NCBI RefSeq assembly: GCF_004570875.1
Contig: NZ_SPQK01000001.1
Location: forward strand, 416,695-480,694
Length of the DNA: 64,000 nt
Source of the DNA: Blastococcus sp. CT_GayMR16
GTDB lineage: Bacteria > Actinomycetota > Actinomycetes > Mycobacteriales > Geodermatophilaceae
Direction of reading: 5' to 3'
The notes below the pieces were generated by a model. It searched no databases. It was not told the origin of the DNA and saw nothing but the letters and a program-made list of their open reading frames with translations. The first letter of the stretch is position 1. Every line of letters begins with the position of its first letter. The translations under genes and the position numbers were made by a program. Below, one piece after another: positions 42,014-50,174 of this stretch.

Positions 42014-42685
42014 TCAGGCCGGCTGTCCCCGGTCTCGCGCCTGGCCCGCGACCTCCTGCTGGAGCCGCTGCAGCGCCGCCCGGCCGGCGTACAGGTGAGC
42101 GCACATGACCGACCGCGCCCAGGCGGCGTCCCGGGCGGCCAGCGCGTCGATCACCTCACGGTGCTGCGCCATGGACCGGGCCAGCTCGGCGGGCGTGTAG
42201 TGCCGGAAGATCTCCCGGACCAGCGGGCTGACGATCAGCCCGGGCAGCAGGCCGAGCAGCCGCTCGGTGCCGGCGGCGACCTGGACCTCCCGGTGGAAGG
42301 CCATGTTCAGCGGGGTCAGCTCCGCGACATCGGTCCCGGCGGCGACGACGGCCTCCATCCGGTCGCAGACCTCGACCAGCGCGGCCAGGTGCTCGTCGGT
42401 GCGGCGGGCGGCGGCGCGCTCGGCGCCGTATCCCTCCAGGAGGGCGCGGATGTCGAACAGCTCGTCGAGCTCGTACATCGCCGGCTGGACGATCGCTCCG
42501 CGGTGCGGGGGGAGGTCGACCAGTCCCTCGGCGTGCAGCCGGCGGAGTGCCTCGCGCACGGGAGTACGGCTGGTGCCGACCCGCTCGGCGACCTCCTCCT
42601 CGCGGATCCGGTCGCCGGGCGGGATCGTGCCGGCGAGGATGTCGGCGAGCAACGCCTCGTAGGCCAGGTCGGACGCAAGTCCCAC
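42014..42685 (-). CDS. GntR family regulator, FCD type
   Basis: A 223-residue regulator, start GTG 42685 with AAGGAGA 7 bases before. Residues 15-75 form the winged helix (DRIREEEVAERVGTSRTPVREALRRL). The FCD effector domain follows with the family's metal-binding His residues (MAFHREVQ, QHREVIDAL, CAHLYAG). Such regulators sense carboxylic acids. It lies among five ATTGYATRCAAT sites and is the most likely binder. Genes on both sides are catabolic. Confidence 0.88.
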   Translation of the reverse strand: MGLASDLAYEALLADILAGTIPPGDRIREEEVAERVGTSRTPVREALRRLHAEGLVDLPPHRGAIVQPAMYELDELFDIRALLEGYGAERAAARRTDEHLAALVEVCDRMEAVVAAGTDVAELTPLNMAFHREVQVAAGTERLLGLLPGLIVSPLVREIFRHYTPAELARSMAQHREVIDALAARDAAWARSVMCAHLYAGRAALQRLQQEVAGQARDRGQPA

Positions 42686-42723
42686 GAACGTTCTCCTTGA
42701 CTGACTCGGTTGACCGCGGCCGT

Positions 42724-43530
42724 TCAGCCTACGGTCGGCGCGCCCGTCCTCCCCTCATCGAGCTGCCGGAGCAACTCGATGGGGGGCTTCGGGAAGTGCC
42801 ACCGGCGGCCGGGGTGCAGGCCGGTGCGGGTGCGCAGCGTCGCGAGCATCTGGGCGTGCAGGACGACGGCGCCGATGGAGTCCATGACGCAGACGCCGTC
42901 GATCTCGGTCACCCCCTGGGCAACGAGGAGCTCGGCGATCACGCCCTCGGCCGGGATGATCACGTCCGCACCGGCCGCGATCGCCTCGTCCACCGCGCGG
43001 CGGACGGCGGTCAGGACGACGTCGGGCTCGGCGAACGCGCGGGAGAGCTGCTCCTCGGTGAGCGGAGGGTCGATCGTCCAGACGCCCGCCACCCGATTCT
43101 GGAGGTCGTGCGAGGCGACGATGCGGCGCGCCATCCACGCCACCTCCGCGGAGATCGTCACCAGCCCGCTCAGCCGCGCCACCGAGCAGCCCAGCAGCAG
43201 CGTGCTCTCGGCCATCGACGCGACCGGGATGTCGAGCATCGAGCGGGCCTCCCGCAGGAAGGGCTCGCTGTAGGAGCTTATGGCGATCGCGTCGTACCCC
43301 TCCTCCTCCGCCTGGCGGAACAGCGGGAGCACCGGCGACAGGGCCTGGTGGAACAGCGCGGGGTAGACCAGGACGTGCGCCGGGGCCGCGGCGCCGTAGG
43401 TGCCGGGAGCCACCCCGTGGAGCACCACCTCGGTGTCGGGGCCGGCCACGCGGTCGACGTGCTCCTGCAGCGCCGCACGGTAGACGGGGAAGCGGTCGAG
43501 TTCGGTCATCGACTGATGCCAGATGCGCAC
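42724..43530 (-). CDS. Asp/Glu/hydantoin racemase-fold protein lacking catalytic cysteines
   Basis: A 268-residue protein, start GTG 43530 (VRIWHQSM; the IWHQSM opening is typical of the family). Normal members have two catalytic Cys, in IACFxDPGL and in LGCAGMA positions. Here the first site reads IAISSYSEPFL (Ser for Cys) and the second VIIPAEGVIAEL (no Cys). The remaining fold blocks (IPVASMAESTLLLG, ARLSGLVTISAE) are kept. It may therefore be a non-racemase such as a binding protein, decarboxylase or isomerase with a new mechanism. The divergent hydrolase gene shares its promoter gap. Confidence 0.75.
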   Translation of the reverse strand: MRIWHQSMTELDRFPVYRAALQEHVDRVAGPDTEVVLHGVAPGTYGAAAPAHVLVYPALFHQALSPVLPLFRQAEEEGYDAIAISSYSEPFLREARSMLDIPVASMAESTLLLGCSVARLSGLVTISAEVAWMARRIVASHDLQNRVAGVWTIDPPLTEEQLSRAFAEPDVVLTAVRRAVDEAIAAGADVIIPAEGVIAELLVAQGVTEIDGVCVMDSIGAVVLHAQMLATLRTRTGLHPGRRWHFPKPPIELLRQLDEGRTGAPTVG

Positions 43531-43540
43531 GCAGCGCAGG

Positions 43541-43552
43541 ATTGCATACTAT
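43541..43552. promoter_or_regulatory. Candidate GntR operator 5
   Basis: ATTGCATACTAT matches the shared ATTGYATRCAAT pattern in its left half and has one mismatch in the right. It lies between the divergent racemase-like and hydrolase genes, 10 and 65 bases from their starts. Confidence 0.4.
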
Positions 43553-43617
43553 CCGGCTTCCGTGGTTTCCTCCGGCCGCCGCGATCGCACCGGTGCGATC
43601 GCCGAGGAGAGGCGCTC

Positions 43618-44802
43618 ATGACCGAGTCGGCACGCACCGACCTGCCCGCCCCCGAACTGCTCGGGATCCGGATGTACACGGGCGGCCGGTTGGACATCTA
43701 CTCCGGCGTCGCCCGCAAGTCCGGAAAGATCTGGTGCACCCTGCACCGCCCGGCGACCCCGACGACGACCGTCGTCCTGTTCGTGCACCCGACCTCGAAC
43801 TTCCTCGGGCACTACGCGCTGCCGGGACTGGCCGCCCGCGGGGTGGCCGCGGCCGGACTGGCGACCCGGTACGTCGGCAACGACTCCGCGCTGCTCATGG
43901 AGAACTGCGTCCTGGACGTCGCGGCGGCGATCGGTCACCTGCGCTCGCTCGGGTTCGAGAAGGTCGTGCTCGGCGGCAACTCCGGCGGCGGGGGGCTGTC
44001 GGCGCTCTACCAGAGCCAGGCCGAGTCGCCGACGATCACGGCCACGCCGGCGGGAGACGGGCCCGACCTCACCCAGGCGGACCTCCCCCCGGCGGACGCG
44101 GTGGTGGCGATGATGGCCCACCCGGGTCGCGCCGGCGTCTACACCGAGTGGATGGATCCGGCCCTCCTCGACGAGGCCGACCCGTTCACCCGCGATCCCG
44201 ACCTCGACATGTTCGACGAGCGCAACGGCCCGCCGTACTCGGCCGAGTTCCTGGCGCGCTACCGGGCCGCACAGGTGGAACGCAACGCCCGGATCACCGC
44301 GTGGGTGCGCGAGCGGCTGGCCTGGCTCGCCGAGGACGACACCCGGCCCGACGACATGCCGTTCCTCGTGCACGGCACCTGCGCCGACCCCCGCTTCCTC
44401 GATCTCAGCATCGAGCCGAGCGACCGCGCGGCCGGGTCGCTGTGGGGCGATCCGCAGAAGGCGAACCTGCTGCCCGCGTCACTGGGCCACCAGACCAGCC
44501 TGCGGTCGTGGCTGAGCCAGTGGAGCCTCGAGGACAGCAACTGCGACGCGGTCGTGCACCTGCCGCGGGTCTCGACGCCGGTCCTCGTCATGTACGGGAC
44601 GGCGGACGGGGCCGCGTTCCCCGCCCACGCGCTCGCCATGTACGAGGCCGCTCGGCCGGAGAACAGGGAACTGATCCCGATCGAGGGAGCGGACCACTAC
44701 TTCAACGGCCAGCCGGAGCTGCAGGACGAGGCCCTGGGGCTGCTGCACGACTGGCTCCTGCGCCACGACCTCGCTCCGGCGGCCATGGCCTCGGGGGTGT
44801 GA
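43618..44802 (+). CDS. Alpha/beta-hydrolase
   Basis: A 394-residue intracellular hydrolase, start ATG 43618 with GAGGAG before it. LFVHPTSNFLGHYALP holds the oxyanion region, GGNSGGGGLSA the nucleophile Ser, VLVMYGTADGAAFPAHALAM the acid region and IEGADHYFNGQ the His. The long insertion between residues 140 and 290 is lid-like. It could hydrolyse a ring-cleavage product, a lactone or an ester. It shares the promoter gap with the racemase-like gene. Confidence 0.8.
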   Translation: MTESARTDLPAPELLGIRMYTGGRLDIYSGVARKSGKIWCTLHRPATPTTTVVLFVHPTSNFLGHYALPGLAARGVAAAGLATRYVGNDSALLMENCVLDVAAAIGHLRSLGFEKVVLGGNSGGGGLSALYQSQAESPTITATPAGDGPDLTQADLPPADAVVAMMAHPGRAGVYTEWMDPALLDEADPFTRDPDLDMFDERNGPPYSAEFLARYRAAQVERNARITAWVRERLAWLAEDDTRPDDMPFLVHGTCADPRFLDLSIEPSDRAAGSLWGDPQKANLLPASLGHQTSLRSWLSQWSLEDSNCDAVVHLPRVSTPVLVMYGTADGAAFPAHALAMYEAARPENRELIPIEGADHYFNGQPELQDEALGLLHDWLLRHDLAPAAMASGV

Positions 44803-44866
44803 TCTGGCCTACTCTACAGAGACCCATCCCTCCCATCAGAGAACGCTGTCGCGAGAGGACAGGCCC

Positions 44867-45445
44867 ATGCTCAAGCCTGCGACGTCCCTGAACCACATCG
44901 CCATGCCGACGAACAACACGGCCGAGACCTACCGCTTCTACACGAAGGTGATGGGCTTCAAGCTGAAGTCCGCGGTGCGTGAGGAGCGGGTGCCGTCGAC
45001 CGGCGACGAGACGCCTTTCCTGCACACCTTCTTCGCCCTCGAGGACGGCTCCTGCATGGCCTTCTTCGACATCGCCGGGGAGCAGTTCGCAGGCCGCAGC
45101 GACGGAGTGCCGAGCTGGATCCGGCACTTCGCGTTCAACGTGGAGACCTACGAGGAGCTGCTCTCCTGGAAGGCGCGCCTGGAGGAGAACGGCATCTCCG
45201 TCCTCGGGGTCATCGATCACGAGGGCATCTGGCAGTCGATCTACTTCTTCGACCCCAACGGGCTGCGCCTCGAGCTGACCTGGCAGAAGCGCGAGCTGGA
45301 GCCGGAGGACACCGCCCACGGCGAGGAGCTCGTCCGGCAGTGGATCGAGGAGTTCAACCAGAAGGACGCCGACGAGATCGCCGGCGACGCCACCCCCGAG
45401 GGCGCCGAGCCGCAGGACCGCCAGCCGGAGACCGCCCCCGCCTGA
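44867..45445 (+). CDS. VOC family protein, possible extradiol-type enzyme
   Basis: A 192-residue protein from ATG 44867. The VOC module spans residues 5-140: LNHIAMPTNN (metal His), ETYRFYTKVMGFKL, WIRHFAFNV (second His) and DPNGLRLELTW (metal Glu). The last 45 residues are acidic and Pro-rich. The three ligands are those of extradiol dioxygenases and glyoxalases, but the protein is half the usual extradiol length. It may open or isomerise a ring compound in the island. A strong terminator follows. Confidence 0.75.
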   Translation: MLKPATSLNHIAMPTNNTAETYRFYTKVMGFKLKSAVREERVPSTGDETPFLHTFFALEDGSCMAFFDIAGEQFAGRSDGVPSWIRHFAFNVETYEELLSWKARLEENGISVLGVIDHEGIWQSIYFFDPNGLRLELTWQKRELEPEDTAHGEELVRQWIEEFNQKDADEIAGDATPEGAEPQDRQPETAPA

Positions 45446-45490
45446 CCCCTCCCGTCGCTCCGGCGGGACGGATGGCGCACACGTGGCACC

Positions 45491-45524
45491 GAAGCGGTCC
45501 CGTCCATCAGGACGGGGCCGCTTC
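45491..45524. terminator. Bidirectional hairpin terminator
   Basis: Two 15-base arms (GAAGCGGTCCCGTCC and GGACGGGGCCGCTTC, one G-T pair) around the loop ATCA. It sits between the converging VOC and small HTH-like genes and marks the end of the catabolic island. Confidence 0.8.
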
Positions 45525-45538
45525 GCCGTACCAGGGCC

Positions 45539-45838
45539 TCAGGTCGCGTCGTCGTCCCGGACGAGCCGCAGGTGCGGGCCGGTCGCGATGTCCTCGCGGG
45601 GGTCCTCGACCTGCGGCAGTCCGGCCGCCCGGCGGACCCGGTTCTCCGGGACGCCGAGCGCGTGCGCCAGGAACTCGGCCAGTCCCTCGCTGATGAAACT
45701 CCGGCCACCGATGCGCGCCATCCGCTCGATCGTCTCCGGGGGCACGACCCACCGTGACAGGCGGGACGCCTCGTCCGGCGTGCGCGCAAGCTCCCAGAGC
45801 CGGCGCCGCACCAGGTCCTGCAGCTCCTCGTCGGCCAC
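45539..45838 (-). CDS. Small HTH-like protein
   Basis: A 99-residue protein from GTG 45838. EELQDLVRRRLWELARTP and EFLAHALGVPENRVRRAAGLP resemble the helices of a Xre-type helix-turn-helix without the full domain, with a central RSFISEGLAEF. It may be a DNA-binding or regulator fragment. No partner is evident; the K+ channel gene ends upstream by 9 bases in the same direction. Confidence 0.55.
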   Translation of the reverse strand: MADEELQDLVRRRLWELARTPDEASRLSRWVVPPETIERMARIGGRSFISEGLAEFLAHALGVPENRVRRAAGLPQVEDPREDIATGPHLRLVRDDDAT

Positions 45839-45847
45839 GGGGAAAGG

Positions 45848-47689
45848 CTAAGCCCGGCCGGGGCCTGGGGCATCCGAGAGCGCGCCTGATTTCACGGCCG
45901 GGCTCAGCTTCCGCCAGATCCAGCTCGACGGCACGCGGCGGCCGGTGACGACGTACTCGAGGACGCCGTCCACCAGGAGGATGGTGTCGAGCGCACGCCG
46001 CGCGGCGGCCCAGCCGGCCAGGAGCAGCTCGTCCCCGGCTTCCAGCACGAAGTCGTCGTCGTCCGGCGCGAGCATCGCCTCGTGACCGCGCAGGACGAGC
46101 AGCACGATGGCGTGCAGGGGCTCCTCGCGGTCCTCCGGATTGCGCAGGATCCGGCCCAGGCGCGCCTCCCCCGACGCCAGCCAGGATCCGAGCGCCGGCG
46201 CCTCCTGCGGGGTGAGCCGCACCTTCCAGAGCGTCTGCAGATGCGCGCCGCACAGTCCCTTGAGGCGGTCGACGATGGCCGCGGCCCACTCGTCGCCCAT
46301 CGCCGGCATCTCCCGCAGGAACCGCCAGAGCAACGGCGTGGACAGCTGCGCGTAGACCTCGTGCGCCACCATCTCGGTGGGCACGAGCAGGGCGTCGACC
46401 TCCATCGCGGTGAACAGCGGCGCACTGGCCGCGTGGTTCTGCCGGGCCGCGAGGAACAGGCCCGGGTTGCTGCGGCGCGCGGCGGCCACCAGCGAGAGGT
46501 TGGTCGTGTCGTTGTCCGTGCCGGCGACCAGCCCGACCGCGCGATCCAGGTCCGCCTGGGCCAGCACCCAGGGATCCGAGCCGTCCCCCACCAGCAGGTC
46601 GGCGTTCTCGACGTCCGTGGTGTGCGACTCGATGACGGTGACCTCGAGGCCTTCGGCACGCAGGTCCTTCGTGAGCTCGCGCCCGAGCCGGCCGTAGCCG
46701 CAGACGATCCAGCGGCCGCTGCGCGGCGGCGAGCCGCGGTCGGGGAGCGCCGCCCCCGGCCCGCTCTCCAGCCAGGTCATCAGCTGGTAGGAGGCCGGTG
46801 CCCGCAGGGCCAACCGCAGGTGGTCGCCGAAACGGTCGAACGGGTTGACGGTGGCCGGGCTGCCGAACGCCTGCATCCGCTCCGCGATCGCCCGCGAGGT
46901 GACGCGGGCGATCACCGGGAGGTCGGGACGCAGCAGCGCCGCGGCCATGACGATGGCGAGGTTCGCCTCCTCGTCGTCGGTGAGGGCGACGACCGCCTCG
47001 CACGAGGAGTGCCCCAGCCCGGCGACGGCCAGATGACCGGGGTCGCGGGCATCGGCGGCCAGGCCCGGCACGTCGGCGTGGTAGGAGTCCAGTTCCAGGC
47101 CGTCGATCCGCTCGGAGTTCCGGTCGAGGACGACGAACCGCCGGCCGAGCGCGTCGAACGAGTGCCCCAGCAGCTCACCCGTCCGCCCGTAGCCGGCGAT
47201 CAGCAGGAACGGCTCGCGCAGCCGGGACACCTTGCGGCTGAAGTGCTGCAGGGCGAGGGCGGACCGGAAGGCGCGGTCCTGGAGCAGGGCCAGCAGGGAC
47301 CCGATGGCGTAGGCCCAGCCGATCACCGTCAGGTAGATCGAGATGGTCACCCACATCCGCTGGTTGTAGGTGAACGGATACGGGATCTCGCCGAAGCCGA
47401 TCGTCGTCGCGGTATAGCTCATGACGTAGAAGGCGTCGAAGAAGCCCATCCGCAGGGGATTGCCCTCGGCGTCCTGACCGGGGATCACCGTCAAGCCGAG
47501 GACGCTGACGGAGAAGATGACGATCAGCACGATCAGCGGCACCCGCATGCGCCGCAGGATCAGGAAGACCGTGGCCGAGGCCTGGGCGGCCGAGTGGGCG
47601 GCCACGCGGAACGTCGCCCGGCGGATCCGACGGTCGGCGTCGTCGTGCTCGAAGATGTTCTTCCAGAAGGCGAGCAGGGGGTTGCCCAT
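45848..47689 (-). CDS. K+ channel with two RCK (TrkA-N) domains
   Basis: A 613-residue protein, start ATG 47689. TM1 is near residues 50-68, the pore filter TTIGFGE at 95-101 (variant of TVGYGD) and TM2 at 113-136. RCK1 begins at 161 with LLIAGYGRTGELLG and RCK2 near 335 with WIVCGYGRLGREL; both have the nucleotide-binding Gly motif. A terminal domain follows with AGDELLLAGWAAAR. It is a gated K+ channel. A DUF6394-like membrane gene sits 12 bases upstream in the same operon. Confidence 0.87.
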   Translation of the reverse strand: MGNPLLAFWKNIFEHDDADRRIRRATFRVAAHSAAQASATVFLILRRMRVPLIVLIVIFSVSVLGLTVIPGQDAEGNPLRMGFFDAFYVMSYTATTIGFGEIPYPFTYNQRMWVTISIYLTVIGWAYAIGSLLALLQDRAFRSALALQHFSRKVSRLREPFLLIAGYGRTGELLGHSFDALGRRFVVLDRNSERIDGLELDSYHADVPGLAADARDPGHLAVAGLGHSSCEAVVALTDDEEANLAIVMAAALLRPDLPVIARVTSRAIAERMQAFGSPATVNPFDRFGDHLRLALRAPASYQLMTWLESGPGAALPDRGSPPRSGRWIVCGYGRLGRELTKDLRAEGLEVTVIESHTTDVENADLLVGDGSDPWVLAQADLDRAVGLVAGTDNDTTNLSLVAAARRSNPGLFLAARQNHAASAPLFTAMEVDALLVPTEMVAHEVYAQLSTPLLWRFLREMPAMGDEWAAAIVDRLKGLCGAHLQTLWKVRLTPQEAPALGSWLASGEARLGRILRNPEDREEPLHAIVLLVLRGHEAMLAPDDDDFVLEAGDELLLAGWAAARRALDTILLVDGVLEYVVTGRRVPSSWIWRKLSPAVKSGALSDAPGPGRA

Positions 47690-47701
47690 GAGGGACTCCG
47701 A

Positions 47702-48088
47702 TCACCCGCGGTGGAACGAGACCGTCTCCACGACGAGCAGCACGACGGAGACGATGTTGGCCAGCAGCGCGCCTCCCGACAGCGACACGACGCTCGCCGT
47801 CCAGGCATCGGTCATGCCCGCGGTGCTGACGTACGTCGCGTAGCCGAACATCAGCGTGGCGCCGATGAGCTGGAGGTCGGCGACCAGGCTCGTGGCGAGG
47901 TGCACCGCCCCGATCTGCGTGCGGTCGCCGAACTTCAGCACCGTCGCGATGAGGTTGACGACGACCGCGGCGAACAGCTCGTAGGGGTTGTGCAGGTCGG
48001 GGTTGTCGATGTCGCCGATGAAGAAGCCGAAGTTCAACGTCGCAGCGAGCACGACGAAGAAGCCGAAGACCACCTTCTCCAGATTCAC
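47702..48088 (-). CDS. DUF6394-like four-segment membrane protein
   Basis: A 128-residue protein from GTG 48088 with four hydrophobic stretches (VVFGFFVVLAATLNFGFFIG, LFAAVVVNLIATVL, LVADLQLIGATLMFGYA, VVSLSGGALLANIVSVVLLVV). I recognise the DUF6394 pattern with NPYELFAAVVVNLI. It is co-transcribed with the channel and could be an accessory subunit. That is an inference from gene order. Confidence 0.65.
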   Translation of the reverse strand: MNLEKVVFGFFVVLAATLNFGFFIGDIDNPDLHNPYELFAAVVVNLIATVLKFGDRTQIGAVHLATSLVADLQLIGATLMFGYATYVSTAGMTDAWTASVVSLSGGALLANIVSVVLLVVETVSFHRG

Positions 48089-48154
48089 CCGGCCTCCCGC
48101 CGTCCGATGTTGTCCGATCTTGGTCCCAGACGGCGCGCTTCGCGCGCCGAAGTG

Positions 48155-48781
48155 TCATCGGGCGGCGCCCGGTCGCTGGACGGCGGTGAACGTGAACTCC
48201 AGCGCGCTGCTGCGGCCGGCGAAGGCGTTGCCTGCCGAGTCCGGCAGGGACACGGTCAGCGCCAAATGGTCGGCGCTGCCCGCCACCAGGCTTGCCGGCC
48301 GGGCCAGGGACGCCTCCCGGATCACCGGCCCGGACGCGAGCACGGTGCGCTCGGCGGCCGCGCACACCGTCGACGCCGACCACGGCACCGAGCAGGAACG
48401 CACGGTCAGCTGCAGCCCGTTCGCGGGATCGGTGTCCAGGACGCTCGAGAGGGTGGCCACCGAGGTCAGCGTGACGGTGGCCAGGTCGGAGCTGCCGTCG
48501 TTGACCAGGCTGATCGTCCGGGTCACCGAGCCTCCGGGCAGGATGCCGCCGAAGGCCAGTGGCACGGTGCCCAGGTGGTCGGGCCCGTCGAGGTCGATCG
48601 ACACCACGCCGTTTCCGACGCCGGCGGACAGGGGCGTCGCGCTGTCGGTGAAGGTCCCGAACGTGCCGACACCGGCCAGCGCCGCACCGGTCGTGACCAC
48701 CCCCAGCGAGGCGAGCAGCGTGCCGCCGGTGGACCGGGGACGACGAGGCCGACGCCCAGGGTTCCGACGCACGTCTCCCAC
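48155..48781 (-). CDS. Camelysin/TasA-like secreted protein
   Basis: A 208-residue protein. Start GTG 48781 or GTG 48772 (the ribosome site is weak). A basic N-terminus is followed by a hydrophobic signal (LLASLGVVTTGAALAGVGTFGTFTDS), which is the camelysin/SipW-type beginning with FTDSATPLSAG. The mature chain is beta-rich with GGSVTRTISLVNDGSSDLATVTLTS. Members make fibres or matrix proteins and usually need a SipW signal peptidase; none is in the window. It is a single gene. Confidence 0.7.
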   Translation of the reverse strand: MGDVRRNPGRRPRRPRSTGGTLLASLGVVTTGAALAGVGTFGTFTDSATPLSAGVGNGVVSIDLDGPDHLGTVPLAFGGILPGGSVTRTISLVNDGSSDLATVTLTSVATLSSVLDTDPANGLQLTVRSCSVPWSASTVCAAAERTVLASGPVIREASLARPASLVAGSADHLALTVSLPDSAGNAFAGRSSALEFTFTAVQRPGAAR

Positions 48782-48951
48782 GGACCGCAGCTTTCCCGCC
48801 CCCGGTGACTGTCGGTGACCGGGCGGGGAAGCGTCACCCGACCCGGGGACGCGTGTCGTCCTTCCGGGGAGGGCCGGGAGCGACAACCCACCTGCACGGC
48901 GCACCGGATCCCGCCCAGCGGGACGGGCACGGACCTCCGTAGGGTCCGACG

Positions 48952-50109
48952 GTGACCTGGAAGCGGGCGGTGTTCGCGCTGTTCGCCGTCGCGGCCGGCA
49001 CCAACGTGCCGACACCTCTGCTGCTCGTCTACCAGGAGCGCCTGGACCTCTCGGCGGAGGTACTCACCGCCCTGTTCGGCTGCTACGCCGCCGGGCTCGT
49101 GCCCGCGCTGCTGCTCGCCGGCCAGCTCTCCGACCGGCTCGGCCGCCGGCGGGTCGCGATCCCGGGCATCGTCCTGTCGGGGCTCGCGTCGCTGGCCTTC
49201 GCCTTCGCCGGCGATTCCCTTCCCCTGCTCTTCGCGGCCCGCTTCCTGCAGGGTGTCGTGAGCGGCGTCGTCTTCAGCGTCGGCAGCGCCTGGGTGGGCG
49301 AGCTGTCGCTCGCCTCCGGCGAGGGCGCCGGCGGACGGCGGGCGGCGTTCGCCATGACCGCGGGGTTCTCACTGGGCCCGCTGACGAGCGGGTTGCTCGG
49401 GGAGTTCGCTCCGGCGCCCACGGTGCTGCCGTACCTGGTCCACACGGCGCTGGTCGCGGCCGGGCTCAGCCTCGCCCTGCGGCTGCCCGAGACCGTCGAC
49501 CTCTCCGCCGTCCATCACGGGGCGGCGGGAGGAGACCCGGCCGTCCCCCTGATCCGTCCCGGCGACGGGCTGCTGGTGGCGACCGTGCTGGCTCCCGTGG
49601 CGGTGTGCGTCTACGCGTTCCCCTCGTCCGTCATCTCGGCGGTCCCGCTGCTGGTCGACCTGCCCTACGGCGGGGTCGCGGTCACCGGCCTGCTGGCGGG
49701 CGTGACGCTCGGCGCCGGGACGCTGGTGGCGGGGCTGCAGCGCCGGCTCGGACGGTGGACGGCGGTCGTCGGCAGCGCGCTCGGAGCGGCCGGGTTCGCG
49801 GCAGCAGCGGCGTTCGCGTCGACCGGCTGGCTGCCCTGGCTGATCGCGGCCGCCCCGCTGCTCGGCTCCGGAGGCGGCCTGTGTCTCGCGGCGGGGCTCA
49901 CGCTGACCGCCCGGCTGGCCGCACCGACGCGTCGCGGGGCACTGACGGCGCTGTTCCTGGCGATCGCCTATCTCGGCTTCGCCGTCCCCTTCGTCATGGC
50001 CGTGGTCGCGCGGGCCACGTCGTCCACCGTGCCGCTGGCGGCGGCCGCGGTTCTCACGGCGGTGCTCTCGGTGCGCCTGCTGCCGGTCGCCGGTCGCGGC
50101 CGGCTCTGA
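48952..50109 (+). CDS. MFS transporter
   Basis: A 385-residue membrane protein from GTG 48952 with about twelve hydrophobic segments. The motif-A loop is LSDRLGRRRVAIPG between helices 2 and 3. GFSLGPLTSGLLGEFAP and FVMAVVARATS mark later helices. It probably exports a small molecule. It diverges from the camelysin-like gene and is followed by a perfect terminator. Confidence 0.85.
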   Translation: MTWKRAVFALFAVAAGTNVPTPLLLVYQERLDLSAEVLTALFGCYAAGLVPALLLAGQLSDRLGRRRVAIPGIVLSGLASLAFAFAGDSLPLLFAARFLQGVVSGVVFSVGSAWVGELSLASGEGAGGRRAAFAMTAGFSLGPLTSGLLGEFAPAPTVLPYLVHTALVAAGLSLALRLPETVDLSAVHHGAAGGDPAVPLIRPGDGLLVATVLAPVAVCVYAFPSSVISAVPLLVDLPYGGVAVTGLLAGVTLGAGTLVAGLQRRLGRWTAVVGSALGAAGFAAAAAFASTGWLPWLIAAAPLLGSGGGLCLAAGLTLTARLAAPTRRGALTALFLAIAYLGFAVPFVMAVVARATSSTVPLAAAAVLTAVLSVRLLPVAGRGRL

Positions 50110-50123
50110 GGCCGGACAGCAGA

Positions 50124-50155
50124 ACGGCGCCCCCTCCCGAAGGAGGGGGCGCCGT
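50124..50155. terminator. Perfect hairpin terminator
   Basis: ACGGCGCCCCCTCC and its exact complement around CGAA. It lies between the converging MFS and livJ genes and probably serves both strands. Confidence 0.85.
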
Positions 50156-50174
50156 CCGTCACGCGGTGCTGAGG

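Noticed and set aside
44810..44820. CTCTACAGAG as a third copy of the CTCTACTGT element
   Set aside because: Similarity is partial and no -35 hexamer lies at the right distance.
46082..48808. Open frame of 908 codons on the plus strand
   Set aside because: Antisense to the K+ channel, DUF6394-like and camelysin-like genes, with low-complexity content.
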